Below, in pieces: positions 54,878 through 64,000 of a stretch of DNA of 64,000 bases. The notes under the pieces are model-generated. The model saw nothing but the letters and a program-made list of their open reading frames with translations, did no database searches and was not told the DNA's origin. The stretch comes from Alkalibacillus filiformis (GTDB taxonomy: Bacteria > Bacillota > Bacilli > Bacillales > Alkalibacillaceae). Each line of letters opens with the position of its first letter. Positions within the stretch are counted from its first letter, which is position 1. Location of the stretch: NCBI RefSeq assembly GCF_030814115.1, contig NZ_JAUSUP010000001.1, positions 186,001 to 250,000 on the forward strand. The letters run 5' to 3'. The translations under genes were made by a program, and so were the position numbers.

Positions 54878-56272
54878 ATGAGAGCTCTTACAGGCATTTT
54901 AATATTTTTATTAGTTACAAGTACATTGTTAGCGTTTTATCAATGGCAGGATCATCAAAATATATCGACAGAATCTGATCATATACTGATTGAGGAACAA
55001 GTGGCAATAGAGGAGCGAGGTGATTACTTAACAATAGAGCATACAATTAACGGTTTAAATGGAGAGGAATTTGAAGCTAATATCCCTCAATATATTAGAG
55101 ATTTATCTTGTGTTAATGATGAGGGTTGTGAAATAGAAGAAGGTGAAGCTTTAAGAGTAAATAACCTAAATGATTTAACGATTACATATGAAGCGCCATT
55201 GAAACCTTTAATCTCCAGTGTAGAGTATAATCAGGACTGGCTAGTTAACTTACAGCCGATAAAAATCCTTGACGTAAATAAAGAAATAACAGTTTCTCTC
55301 TCAGCTAATAAAGAAGGTAAATGGCTTAGTTCAATTAAACCGATTATCTCAAGTGAACGTGAATCAATCCATTATTATGAATGGCTTTTACAAGGAAAGC
55401 AGAACCTACCTTTATATAAAGTTTATAAGAACCTATATTTAGTAGCAGAAATAGGAGATACGGGCATATATTCTTTTGAACCAGAAGAGCTTACTGGTCA
55501 AGCTAATGATGACTTTATTGAATATGAGCAACTAGTTCATGATCGGTTAGTTATTATCAGTGACCAACTTGAACCAATTACTTTAAATCAAATAGTAATA
55601 GTCGATAAAGTTGATGGTTTAGAATCGGAACTGTTAAAAAGTCATTTACAATCCATTACTACAAGCTACAGCGACGATTATAATTGGATGACGAGTGCGT
55701 TAGCTAATTATTTCTTTGCAGGTGAGGGTGGACAAATAGTTGAAGAGCTTAATGATCATTTAACGGAAGAGCAAAAAGACAATCTTTTTAATTTACTTGT
55801 TGAACATAAAAAACAGGTTAATGAAACTTTACCAATCTATATTGATCAACTGTTGAGTAACATATTAGGATATGAAGTTGATTTCATTAAGCAAAATCAT
55901 CAGTCTAATTTATTTGTACCTCTTTTTGGAGTTGATTCAAGGACCGTTTATTTAAATGAAGAACAGGTTGATTTGTCAGTTAAATTAAAGAATGAAGAAG
56001 ATAATTATGTGAGTTTAGATGATGTTATTCAAATAGCAGAACTTAGTGGTTTTAAAGTTGATGGAAGAGATGAGTGGTTTGTTCAATATGAAAACGATCG
56101 CTATCGGTTTTATGTTAATCGAAACGTTTATACAATAAATGATCAACGATACGAAGTTCAACTAAATACGTGGTTTAAGTATGGAAACGATGTTTATGTT
56201 GATATTTCTGTAATAGAAAATTTATTTGATTTAAGTTTTACGTTTTCTGATGAGGAGATTATTGTAGAATAA
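54878..56272 (+). CDS. Unrecognised exported protein with C-terminal stalk-like domain
   Basis: A 464-residue protein with one N-terminal membrane segment (residues 5-22) acting as an uncleaved signal or anchor. The middle 300 residues show no motif I know; two cysteines lie in SCVNDEGCE. The last 80 residues (YVSLDDVIQIAELSGFKV to the end, YVDISVIENLFDLSFTFSDEEIIVE) have the repeated beta pattern of copper-amine-oxidase N-terminal-like 'stalk' domains that bind cell-wall material. It precedes the ylbH leader and rsmD. AAGGAGAG ribosome site. The family may be limited to related Bacillaceae. Confidence 0.7.
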   Translation: MRALTGILIFLLVTSTLLAFYQWQDHQNISTESDHILIEEQVAIEERGDYLTIEHTINGLNGEEFEANIPQYIRDLSCVNDEGCEIEEGEALRVNNLNDLTITYEAPLKPLISSVEYNQDWLVNLQPIKILDVNKEITVSLSANKEGKWLSSIKPIISSERESIHYYEWLLQGKQNLPLYKVYKNLYLVAEIGDTGIYSFEPEELTGQANDDFIEYEQLVHDRLVIISDQLEPITLNQIVIVDKVDGLESELLKSHLQSITTSYSDDYNWMTSALANYFFAGEGGQIVEELNDHLTEEQKDNLFNLLVEHKKQVNETLPIYIDQLLSNILGYEVDFIKQNHQSNLFVPLFGVDSRTVYLNEEQVDLSVKLKNEEDNYVSLDDVIQIAELSGFKVDGRDEWFVQYENDRYRFYVNRNVYTINDQRYEVQLNTWFKYGNDVYVDISVIENLFDLSFTFSDEEIIVE

Positions 56273-56277
56273 AAAAT

Positions 56278-56307
56278 GGCTCTTTTCCAATTGAATGAAA
56301 AAGAGCC
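56278..56307. terminator. Hairpin after the stalk-domain gene
   Basis: GGCTCTTTT / AAAAGAGCC with a 12-base loop. It has no T-run on the plus strand, but a TTTTTT on the reverse strand, where no gene ends. It may be the 3' end of the upstream mRNA or the first stem of the leader RNA that follows. Confidence 0.5.
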
Positions 56308-56310
56308 AAA

Positions 56311-56455
56311 GTCTCTTTGCTTATGCAAAGAGTACAAAAAGGGAGAGGAGAAACCGGAAGAAGGTCTTATGGGGAATGATAAGACTTCTCCGAATAGAAC
56401 GGATTTCCTCAAATACCGTTCCTAATAGACAGTTTTACCAGGTTCATTTTTTTTA
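56311..56455 (+). ncRNA. ylbH leader RNA motif
   Basis: The region directly before rsmD (ylbH) can form several stems: CTCTTTGC / GCAAAGAG (56313-56332), AGAAGGTCTTAT / ATAAGACTTCT (56358-56388, one bulge), an outer GAGG / CCTC pairing (56345-56410) and an alternative GAACGG / CCGTTC (56397-56421), ending in eight T's at 56447-56454. A structured RNA named the ylbH leader is known at exactly this place in Bacillus and relatives; its role is unknown. Boundaries are estimates. Confidence 0.7.
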
Positions 56456-56553
56456 TACGTTTGGTTTTTTATTTTTTATGTTGTTATATAGTTAATTATT
56501 GATTAATCATTTATGGAAATAGTATGAAGTAGAAACGTGAAGTTGGTGATGAG

Positions 56554-57611
<1,058 letters not shown>

Positions 57612-57615
57612 GACG

Positions 57616-57650
57616 ATGCCCAGTTAGCTTTACTAATTGGGCATATTTTA
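57616..57650 (+). terminator. Terminator after coaD
   Basis: ATGCCCAGTTAG pairs with CTAATTGGGCAT with one mismatch; the stem is followed by ATTTTAATTT. In B. subtilis ylbJ would follow; synteny ends here. Confidence 0.75.
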
Positions 57651-57741
57651 ATTTAAGAGTTAAATATTCTGAAATACATTAACATATGTTAGAATTAAAT
57701 TACAGAAATTTTAGAAAAAAGAAGGAAGTAGGTTGATTAAA

Positions 57742-60700
57742 ATGGACATAGTCCCGACTTTAGCTTCCCAATTTACACCTTTAAAAGATCGAGACGAATT
57801 GATTACCCGACTTAACTTGCAACGACAATTAAATCAAGTGAGCAATTATCCCGTAACATTTGTTCATGCAGGAGCTGGTTATGGAAAAAGCGTCGGATTA
57901 AGTCAATATGTTCATTCAACAAAAGACAATGTAAGCTGGTATACTGTGTCAGAATATGACCAAGATTTAGTCGCTTTTATGGCAAAATTAATTCATGCTG
58001 TGCAAGGGGCTTATTCTAATTTCGGCGAGGGGTTAGTTAACGAGCTCGGGCAATCTGAACGGTCAGTAAAAGACCGAGATATTTGGAGATTAGTGACTGA
58101 ATTTGTTGATGAACTAGATCAGATAGACGAGTTAACAATTGTTATTGACCACATTCAACTGGTGTTTCAAGCACCTAAAGTTGTTAAATGGCTTGAGTTA
58201 TTGCTGGAAAATATTCCAAGTCATATACATATTATTTTATCATCTCGTTATAAACCTAGTTGGGGATGCTTATCGCAATTAAAAGTAAGAGGAGAATTGC
58301 TGGAGATAACTTCAAGTGACTTAATACTTTCTGAAGAAGAAATTGATCATTTGTTTTGTGATTTGTACAACTTTCAAATGAACGATGAGGAGATTCAAGA
58401 AATATATCGATTGACAGAAGGTTGGCCTGCTGCATGTTCAATCCTTATACAACAAATGGAACAAGGTGACCAAGTAATAAGGGTCCTTCAGGAGAATGAA
58501 TTATCTATTTCCAGTTTAGATGACTATATGTTGCATGAAATCTTAAATAAGCAACCTAAACTTACACAAACATTTTTAATTCAGACAAGTATATTAGATG
58601 AACTTACAGGAGCCTCATGTGATAACTTATTAAAAGTCGGCGGCTCAGATGAAATTTTGAATACGTTAACGAAACAAAATTTAATGATCTCTAAAATAGA
58701 AAACGAACGTTATCAATACCACCCTCTATTTAAAACTTTCTTAATTAGAAGACTACAATCAACCTCTCACCAAGAATATAATCAACTCCACTATGACGCA
58801 GCACATTATTATTACAAAAAAGGTAACGTCGAACAAGCCATTGGACATTATTTAGAAGTTCAAGAGTATGAAGAAGTCTCAGAAATGTTGGAGACGTACG
58901 GAATTAAGATGTTAACTGATGGACAGCTTGAAACGTTAAATGATTACTTATATAAATTACCTGATTATGAAATTGAACGAACCCCTATTTTACTATACTT
59001 TCAAGCTGAAATAGCGCGTTATCGTTCCAAATATGATGAGGCGGAATTGATTTATCAACAAGTAATTGACCGAACCAGTGATCGGGAGCAATTTTATTTA
59101 TTGAGTTTAGCATATGAAGGAAAAGCAAAAATCTACTTAGATACTATTCGTCCAATTCAAGCTAAACGAATATTGGAACGAGCAATCGAGTATCGCGAAC
59201 AACTTGCCGTGGATGAGAAGGAACTTGCTAGACTTTACTACATGTTAGGTGAAAATTTATTAAACTTAGGTTCTGCAAACAAGGCTGAGTCTTGGTTAGA
59301 AAAAGCAAAAGATGCTAATTTACCTGTTGATCAAGTTAATTTAAAAGCTAGAATTTATTTAAGAACAGGTCGGTTAAAGCAAGCTAAACAATACTTAATA
59401 GAACAAAGAGTAAGATTTAGCTCTGCTAATATGAGTCAATTGCCTAAATCACATCGTGAAACAGATATTTTATTATCGATTATTTGTTGTTTGTTAGGGG
59501 AGTCAGAAGAAGGTAAAAAATACGCTGAGCAAGGACTACAACAAGGTATCGAAAATAATTCACCATTCGTTGAAGCGTGTGGTTGGATGCGACTTGGTCA
59601 TGCTTCTCAGTTATTAGAGCGTTATGATAGTACAACCATTCAAACTTGTTATAAGCAAGCGATAGATATTATGAAACAACTTAATGTTTCTCGTGGAATG
59701 GCTGAGCCTTATATGGGACTGTGCTTATTGTATGGATATGAAGGTAAGTATGAACAAGCATTAGAAGCGGGACAGAATGGTTTGAAAGAAACAGAAAAAG
59801 TACATGATCAATGGTTATCTGCATTAATCCTTCTATGTTTAGGATTGGCTGCTGTATATGGTAACCGTACAGAGCAAGCGAAACAGTTTTTGGACGAGGC
59901 TATGTCTCATTTTGAAAGCTGCGAAGATCAACATGGGTTAATGGTTATTAACTTTTGGAAAGCCTATTTAGCATTTCATGAAAATGATACTAAGTCATTT
60001 GGAACTTGTTTTTCAAGATTTTTAACGATGATGCAAACTGGAAATTATGAATTCTTTTTAAAGTCAAGGACTTTAACAGGTCCTCAAGATTTACAAGTCA
60101 TCGCTCCGATGTTTCACTACTGTCTAAAAGAAGGGATCCATCACTCTTATGTCATTCGATTAATTGATGAGTTAGATTTAGGTCAGTTAGAACATCATCC
60201 TGGGTATACGCTACAAATAAAAGCATTAGGTTCATTTGAAGTGAAAAGAGGACGTCAATTCATACAAGATTGGCAACGTGATAAGGCAAAGGAGCTTCTC
60301 GAGTTGTTTGTAACAAAACGTCATAAAGTATTGACGAAAGAAGAAATTTTTGATGATTTATGGCCTGGTGAAACAGAAGAAAGTGCGAATAAAAAATTTA
60401 AAGTGACATTGAATAGCTTACTTAAAGTGTTAGAGCCGAAACGCCGTGTGAGACAAGATTCTTATTTTATCGAGCGAAATGGTAGCTCATATCGAATCAA
60501 TCCAGAATCAACTTATGTACTGGATTTGGATGAGTTTGAACGATATGTTGAAGCGGGTTTGGTTGAACAAGTTGCAAGTAAATCAAGAGATCTATTAGTC
60601 AAAGGTTTAACATTATATGATGGAGATTATTTAGCGCATCGTAGAACTTCAGATTGGGTAGTTAGTGAGCGAGAGCGAATACAAGTACAATACTTACAGG

Positions 60701-60951
60701 CTGCCGAGAAATTAGCACAAATTGCAACACGATTAGAAGAATACGAGCTTTGCTTAAGGTGGTGCTTTAAAATTTTACAAATTGATCAAACATGGGAAGA
60801 GGCTTATCGATTAATTATGTATAGCTATGACCGACAAAACAATAGACCTCAAGCCATTAAGTGGTTTAAAAAATGTCAATCTGTGCTGAAAGAAGAATTA
60901 GATATTGAGCCGACTCAAGCAACAATTGATATGTATGAGTTAATAAAATGA
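57742..60951 (+). CDS. Large STAND ATPase transcription activator with C-terminal BTAD (SARP-like) output
   Basis: A 1069-residue regulator. An NTPase domain opens with Walker A HAGAGYGKSV near residue 45 and Walker B LTIVIDHIQLV near 130, as in MalT/LuxR-type STAND proteins. The middle (about 350-800) is built of TPR-like helical repeats. In place of a LuxR helix-turn-helix, the C-terminus (about 825-1069) has an OmpR-like winged helix (LGSFEVKRGRQFIQDWQRDKAKELLELFV) joined to a bacterial transcriptional activation domain. It probably senses a ligand and activates the adjacent Liv operon. The start is the ATG at 57742 or the TTG at 57733. A 12-bp palindrome TAACATATGTTA lies at 57680-57691. 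Confidence 0.85.
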   Translation: MDIVPTLASQFTPLKDRDELITRLNLQRQLNQVSNYPVTFVHAGAGYGKSVGLSQYVHSTKDNVSWYTVSEYDQDLVAFMAKLIHAVQGAYSNFGEGLVNELGQSERSVKDRDIWRLVTEFVDELDQIDELTIVIDHIQLVFQAPKVVKWLELLLENIPSHIHIILSSRYKPSWGCLSQLKVRGELLEITSSDLILSEEEIDHLFCDLYNFQMNDEEIQEIYRLTEGWPAACSILIQQMEQGDQVIRVLQENELSISSLDDYMLHEILNKQPKLTQTFLIQTSILDELTGASCDNLLKVGGSDEILNTLTKQNLMISKIENERYQYHPLFKTFLIRRLQSTSHQEYNQLHYDAAHYYYKKGNVEQAIGHYLEVQEYEEVSEMLETYGIKMLTDGQLETLNDYLYKLPDYEIERTPILLYFQAEIARYRSKYDEAELIYQQVIDRTSDREQFYLLSLAYEGKAKIYLDTIRPIQAKRILERAIEYREQLAVDEKELARLYYMLGENLLNLGSANKAESWLEKAKDANLPVDQVNLKARIYLRTGRLKQAKQYLIEQRVRFSSANMSQLPKSHRETDILLSIICCLLGESEEGKKYAEQGLQQGIENNSPFVEACGWMRLGHASQLLERYDSTTIQTCYKQAIDIMKQLNVSRGMAEPYMGLCLLYGYEGKYEQALEAGQNGLKETEKVHDQWLSALILLCLGLAAVYGNRTEQAKQFLDEAMSHFESCEDQHGLMVINFWKAYLAFHENDTKSFGTCFSRFLTMMQTGNYEFFLKSRTLTGPQDLQVIAPMFHYCLKEGIHHSYVIRLIDELDLGQLEHHPGYTLQIKALGSFEVKRGRQFIQDWQRDKAKELLELFVTKRHKVLTKEEIFDDLWPGETEESANKKFKVTLNSLLKVLEPKRRVRQDSYFIERNGSSYRINPESTYVLDLDEFERYVEAGLVEQVASKSRDLLVKGLTLYDGDYLAHRRTSDWVVSERERIQVQYLQAAEKLAQIATRLEEYELCLRWCFKILQIDQTWEEAYRLIMYSYDRQNNRPQAIKWFKKCQSVLKEELDIEPTQATIDMYELIK

Positions 60952-60957
60952 TTGATC

Positions 60958-60986
60958 AAGGCTGTCTGTAAAGGCAGTCTTTTTTC
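60958..60986 (+). terminator. Terminator after the BTAD regulator
   Basis: AAGGCTGTC / GGCAGTCTT (9 bp, two G-U pairs) with a TGTAAA loop and a T-run. Confidence 0.75.
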
Positions 60987-60990
60987 GCAT

Positions 60991-61022
60991 GTAACTCATT
61001 TGTAACTCACTCATTTTACACT
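60991..61022 (+). promoter_or_regulatory. 11-bp direct repeats and -10 box upstream of livK
   Basis: GTAACTCATTT and GTAACTCACTC follow each other at an 11-base step (60991-61012). A TACACT (61017-61022) lies seven bases after the second TAACTCA. Direct repeats at 11-base spacing about 8 bases before the -10 box are the known binding layout of SARP/BTAD regulators. Confidence 0.5.
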
Positions 61023-61070
61023 GAATCCAAGCTGATAAGGCTTGAATTTTTCAAAATAGGGGGAATGAAT

Positions 61071-62276
61071 ATGTCTTTGAAAAGGTTGAGTGGACTTTTA
61101 GTTGTAGCTTTATTTGCAGTTACTTTATTGTCTGCTTGTGGAGATGAAGCGGGATCAGATGAAGAAGGTCCAATTAAAATTGGTGTTTTAGCTTCATTAT
61201 CAGGTCCACTTGAGGCGTATGGCGTGCAAACGCAGCAAGGTTTTGAGTTAGGTATTGAGTATGCAACTGATGGAAGTATGGAATTTGATGGGAGAGAAAT
61301 TGAAGTTATTTTTGCTGATACGGAGACACAATCTGATGTAGCAAGGCAACGTGCTTTAGAGTTGTTAGATGATGAAGGTGTTGACTTTTTAGTCGGTTCT
61401 TCTGATTCAGGTGATACGTTATCTGTAATTGGTTTAGCTGAAGAGTATGAGACAATCATGGTCGTTGAACCTGCTGTAGCAGATAGTATTACAGGTAGTG
61501 AATTTAATCCTTATGTTTTTAGAACAGGTCGAAATTCTTCACAAGACGCTGTAGCTGGTGCAGCAGCGATTGCTGATGAAGGCGTTACGATTGCGACGTT
61601 TGCTCCTGACTACGCATTTGGTTGGGATGGAGTAGAAGCATTTACTAATGCCGCTGAAGAATTAGGGGCTGAAGTTGTGTTAGAAGAATTCGTTGACCCT
61701 GATGCGACGGACTTTACACCTAACATTCAACGTGTAATTGAACATGATCCTGATTATATGTTTGTTATTTGGGCAGGTGCTAATAGCCCGTGGAATCAAA
61801 TTGCTGATATGAATTTACAAGAAAGAGGTATTCAAATTTCAACTGGTGCCCCAGACATTGCAGCTCTATCAACAATGGGTGACTTGGTTGGTATGGAAGG
61901 TTTTACAGTTTACTATCATGACCTACCAGATAATGAGGTGAATGACTGGTTAGTTGAAGAAATGGTAGAGCGTCATGACACAGTCCCTGATTTATTCACA
62001 CCAGGTGGTATGAGTGCAGCATTAGCCATTATGGAAGCTCTAGAGCAATCAGAGGGTTCAACTGACGCTAATGAATTAATAGACATCATGGAAGGTATGA
62101 GTTTTGAATCGCCAAAAGGTACGATGACATTCAGACCAGAGGACCATCAAGCTTTACAATCGTTGTATGCTATCACTTTAGAAGAGCGTGAAGGGTATGA
62201 CTATCCAGTGCCTACATTGATTCGAGAACTTTCCCCTGATGAAACAGAACCTCCAATTTTAAATGAACGAGAATAA
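61071..62276 (+). CDS. livK: Branched-chain amino acid-type ABC transporter substrate-binding lipoprotein
   Basis: A 401-residue lipoprotein (lipobox LLSAC) of the type I periplasmic-binding fold used by Liv/urea/amide transporters. IKIGVLASLSGPLEAYGVQTQQGFELGIEYA is the family start, and DEGVDFLVGSSDSGDTLSVIGLAEE the conserved ligand-site region. The ligand could be branched-chain amino acids, short-chain acids or amides. The ATG at 61071 is seven bases after AGGGGG; the ATG at 61065 is too close. Confidence 0.85.
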   Translation: MSLKRLSGLLVVALFAVTLLSACGDEAGSDEEGPIKIGVLASLSGPLEAYGVQTQQGFELGIEYATDGSMEFDGREIEVIFADTETQSDVARQRALELLDDEGVDFLVGSSDSGDTLSVIGLAEEYETIMVVEPAVADSITGSEFNPYVFRTGRNSSQDAVAGAAAIADEGVTIATFAPDYAFGWDGVEAFTNAAEELGAEVVLEEFVDPDATDFTPNIQRVIEHDPDYMFVIWAGANSPWNQIADMNLQERGIQISTGAPDIAALSTMGDLVGMEGFTVYYHDLPDNEVNDWLVEEMVERHDTVPDLFTPGGMSAALAIMEALEQSEGSTDANELIDIMEGMSFESPKGTMTFRPEDHQALQSLYAITLEEREGYDYPVPTLIRELSPDETEPPILNERE

Positions 62277-62285
62277 CCTTTAAAG

Positions 62286-62323
62286 AAGGATGGACTTCAG
62301 TGACGTTACTGAGGTTCATCCTT
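62286..62323 (+). terminator. Hairpin without T-run between livK and livG
   Basis: A 16-bp stem with two G-U pairs (62286-62301 with 62308-62323) and a GACGTT loop; no T-tract follows. Like the hairpin after appA it sits directly after a binding-protein gene and may protect that mRNA or reduce read-through. Confidence 0.7.
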
Positions 62324-62354
62324 ATACATAAATTGGTGAAGGCGGTGAGGTATT

Positions 62355-63125
62355 GTGGAGACGATTATTAAGACGGAAGATTTGTCAATAGCTTTTGGCG
62401 GTCACTGGGCAGTCAGTGACGTATCGATTGATATAAAACAAAATATATTTACATCTGTTATTGGTCCTAATGGGGCTGGGAAGACGACTTTCTTCAATTT
62501 ATTAAGTGGGCAACTGTCTCCTACTAAGGGGCGGGTGTTTTATAAGGGTGAAGATATAACGAAGCATTCCGTCATTCAACGAACACGTAACGGGATTGGG
62601 CGCTCATTTCAAATTACTAACGTATTTCCAAACATTACGGTATTAGAAAATGTAAGATTGGCGATTCAGTCTAGAGAACAAGTACGATTTGACTTGTTTA
62701 GACATTTTAAAAGTTATCGTCAGTTTGAAGAAGAGGCTATGAATCTATTAGAGACTGTGTTATTAGAAGAAAAAGCTGAAATTCCAGCTACAAGCTTATC
62801 GCACGGTGAGAAGCGTAAGTTAGAAATAGCAATGTTACTTGCTTTAAATACCGAAGTCTTACTGTTAGATGAGCCGACTGCTGGAATGTCGTTAGAAGAA
62901 GTTCCAGCAATTTTAAATGTAATTAAAAATATTAAAGAACAAGAGGATCGTACGGTTGTACTAATTGAACACAAGATGGATATGGTTCTGGATTTGTCCG
63001 ATCGAATGATGGTGCTATTTAACGGTGAGTTGTTAGCTGAAGGTACACCAGAACAAATAATGGCGAATGAAACAGTTCAATCTGCTTATATAGGGGGTGA
63101 TCCTAATGACTCAACCACTACTTAA
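62355..63125 (+). CDS. livG: Liv-type ABC transporter ATP-binding protein LivG
   Basis: A 256-residue ATPase with Walker A GPNGAGKTT near 38, the GRSFQITNVFPNITVLENV Q-loop region, the variant signature LSHGEKRKLEIAM typical of LivG, Walker B VLLLDEPTAGM and EHKMDMV. It starts with GTG behind GTGAGG. It overlaps livF by 20 bases. Confidence 0.92.
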   Translation: METIIKTEDLSIAFGGHWAVSDVSIDIKQNIFTSVIGPNGAGKTTFFNLLSGQLSPTKGRVFYKGEDITKHSVIQRTRNGIGRSFQITNVFPNITVLENVRLAIQSREQVRFDLFRHFKSYRQFEEEAMNLLETVLLEEKAEIPATSLSHGEKRKLEIAMLLALNTEVLLLDEPTAGMSLEEVPAILNVIKNIKEQEDRTVVLIEHKMDMVLDLSDRMMVLFNGELLAEGTPEQIMANETVQSAYIGGDPNDSTTT

Positions 63126-63816
63126 ATTAGAAAAAGTTAACACATATATTGAGCAGTTTCACATATTGCAAGATGTCAATTTTGAAGTACAAAAGGGTGA
63201 GCTCACGTTACTATTAGGACGAAATGGTGCAGGTAAAACAACGACTTTAAGAACGATTATGGGTTTAAATCCAGCAGCATCGGGTCACGTTCATATGAAA
63301 GATGAAGATATAACGGGGACGCCAACCTATAAAATTGCGAAAAAAGGAATTGGATATGTACCAGAAGACCAAGGGATTTTCTATGAGTTAACGGTAGGGG
63401 AAAACATGCGTGTTGCTATGATGCATGAGGATGACGCTACGAAAGAGCGGCTTGAGTGGTCACTAGAATTGTTCCCAGATTTGAAAAAGTTTTGGAAGAA
63501 GCCTGGTGGTCAACTGAGTGGTGGACAAAAGCAAATGTTGTCTATAGCACGAGCATTTGTTAACGAGACCGATTTGTTATTAATTGATGAGCCGAGTAAA
63601 GGATTAGCTCCGGTTGTTATTGAGAAAGTAATTGAAGCCATTGAAAAGATTAAAGACCATACAACGGTCGTATTGGTTGAACAAAACTTTTACATGGCAA
63701 ATCGTTTGGGCGATCGTTTTTATATTCTTGATGACGGTCTATCAGTTCATGATGGGTATATGAAAGAGTTAAATGAGAATGAGGAGTTAAAACGAAAATA
63801 CTTAGGTATTGGTTAA
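63106..63816 (+). CDS. livF: Liv-type ABC transporter ATP-binding protein LivF
   Basis: A 236-residue ATPase with Walker A GRNGAGKTT near 38, the family segment GIGYVPEDQGIFYELTVGENM, signature LSGGQKQMLSIARAF and Walker B LLLIDEPSKGLAPVV. I start at the ATG at 63106 behind AGGGGGTG; the GTG at 63097 lies inside that ribosome site. Confidence 0.92.
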   Translation: MTQPLLKLEKVNTYIEQFHILQDVNFEVQKGELTLLLGRNGAGKTTTLRTIMGLNPAASGHVHMKDEDITGTPTYKIAKKGIGYVPEDQGIFYELTVGENMRVAMMHEDDATKERLEWSLELFPDLKKFWKKPGGQLSGGQKQMLSIARAFVNETDLLLIDEPSKGLAPVVIEKVIEAIEKIKDHTTVVLVEQNFYMANRLGDRFYILDDGLSVHDGYMKELNENEELKRKYLGIG

Positions 63817-63828
63817 GGGGGAAAAGCA

Positions 63829-64000
63829 ATGGAACTGTTTATTAACCTTGCCATAAACGGGATTGCCATGGGGATGTTAATTTTTTTAATTGCATCAGGT
63901 TTAACTTTGATATTCGGACTTATGAGTGTGCTTAACTTTGCTCACGGTGGATTGTTTGCTTGGGGCGCTTATAGTGGAGTTTTCTTTTATGTATTATTAG
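63829..64000 (+). CDS. livH: Liv-type ABC transporter permease LivH, N-terminal part (runs off right edge)
   Basis: An ATG behind AAGGGGGAAAAG opens a hydrophobic frame with no stop to the window end (57 residues). The segment IFGLMSVLNFAHGGLFAWGAY is the well-conserved N-terminal motif of LivH permeases. It follows livF by 12 bases, continuing the operon; livM is expected beyond. Confidence 0.88.
   Translation, partial: MELFINLAINGIAMGMLIFLIASGLTLIFGLMSVLNFAHGGLFAWGAYSGVFFYVLL

Noticed and set aside
56194-56412. 72-codon reverse-strand frame over the ylbH leader
   Set aside because: It overlaps the end of the stalk-domain gene and the structured RNA, with no supporting signal.

Overview
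The window looks like chromosome from a low-GC, spore-forming, probably halophilic member of the Bacillaceae. Gene order follows the Bacillus subtilis segments ykuE–ykuV, ktrC–rnjA–rpoY–def–ykyA–pdhABCD–sr1, yktA–yktC, ylaF–ylaN–pycA–ctaABCDEFG and ylbD–ylbI. Sporulation-linked genes (YlaJ and YlbD types) are present. Many proteins are strongly acidic: a Glu-rich linker in a deacetylase, a long acidic tail on cytochrome oxidase subunit II, and acidic linkers in the pyruvate dehydrogenase E2. Together with a BCCT-type osmolyte transporter this fits a salt-adapted organism. No rRNA, tRNA, prophage, CRISPR array or intact insertion sequence was seen.

Layout. 0–9 kb: a Tat-dependent phosphoesterase, FadR-controlled fadH, a hemolysin III-like membrane protein, the c-di-AMP sensor DarB, the acetylase-branch diaminopimelate genes dapH/ykuR, a CoA-disulfide reductase, an MscS channel, and peroxiredoxin plus thioredoxin-like YkuU/YkuV. 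9–13 kb: a two-gene heterodimeric ABC exporter. 13–17 kb: ktrC, RNase J1, RNA polymerase epsilon, a possible 31-aa basic peptide with an unusual ribosome-site hairpin, peptide deformylase and YkyA. 17–23 kb: the pyruvate dehydrogenase operon behind a long leader, followed by an array of 20-nt repeats. 23–33 kb: BCCT transporter, lipoprotein deacetylase, the dual-function RNA SR1 with its peptide SR1P, then small conserved ykt/yla genes, glutaminase and YlaN.

33–51 kb: pyruvate carboxylase, a GC-rich non-coding block of nested and inverted repeats, heme A and heme O synthases, and a caa3 oxidase operon. A complete peptide ABC operon in the order D-F-A-B-C sits between ctaF and ctaG. 51–58 kb: an AI-2E-family permease, small conserved ylb genes, a second copy of a dispersed hairpin repeat, an unrecognised stalk-domain protein, the ylbH-leader RNA, rsmD and coaD. 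58–64 kb: a 1069-aa STAND/BTAD activator followed by a branched-chain-type (Liv) ABC operon that runs off the right edge.

The genes centre on central carbon metabolism and respiration (pdh, pycA, caa3, SR1) and include several nodes of known regulatory networks: DarB, KtrC and PycA (c-di-AMP), SR1P and RNase J1 (via GapA), and RicF (RNase Y complex). The most interesting unexplained items are the 20-nt array, the nested repeat block, the ribosome-site-in-loop hairpin, the 15-bp inverted repeat upstream of pdhA, and the 11-bp direct repeats between the BTAD regulator and its presumed target operon.
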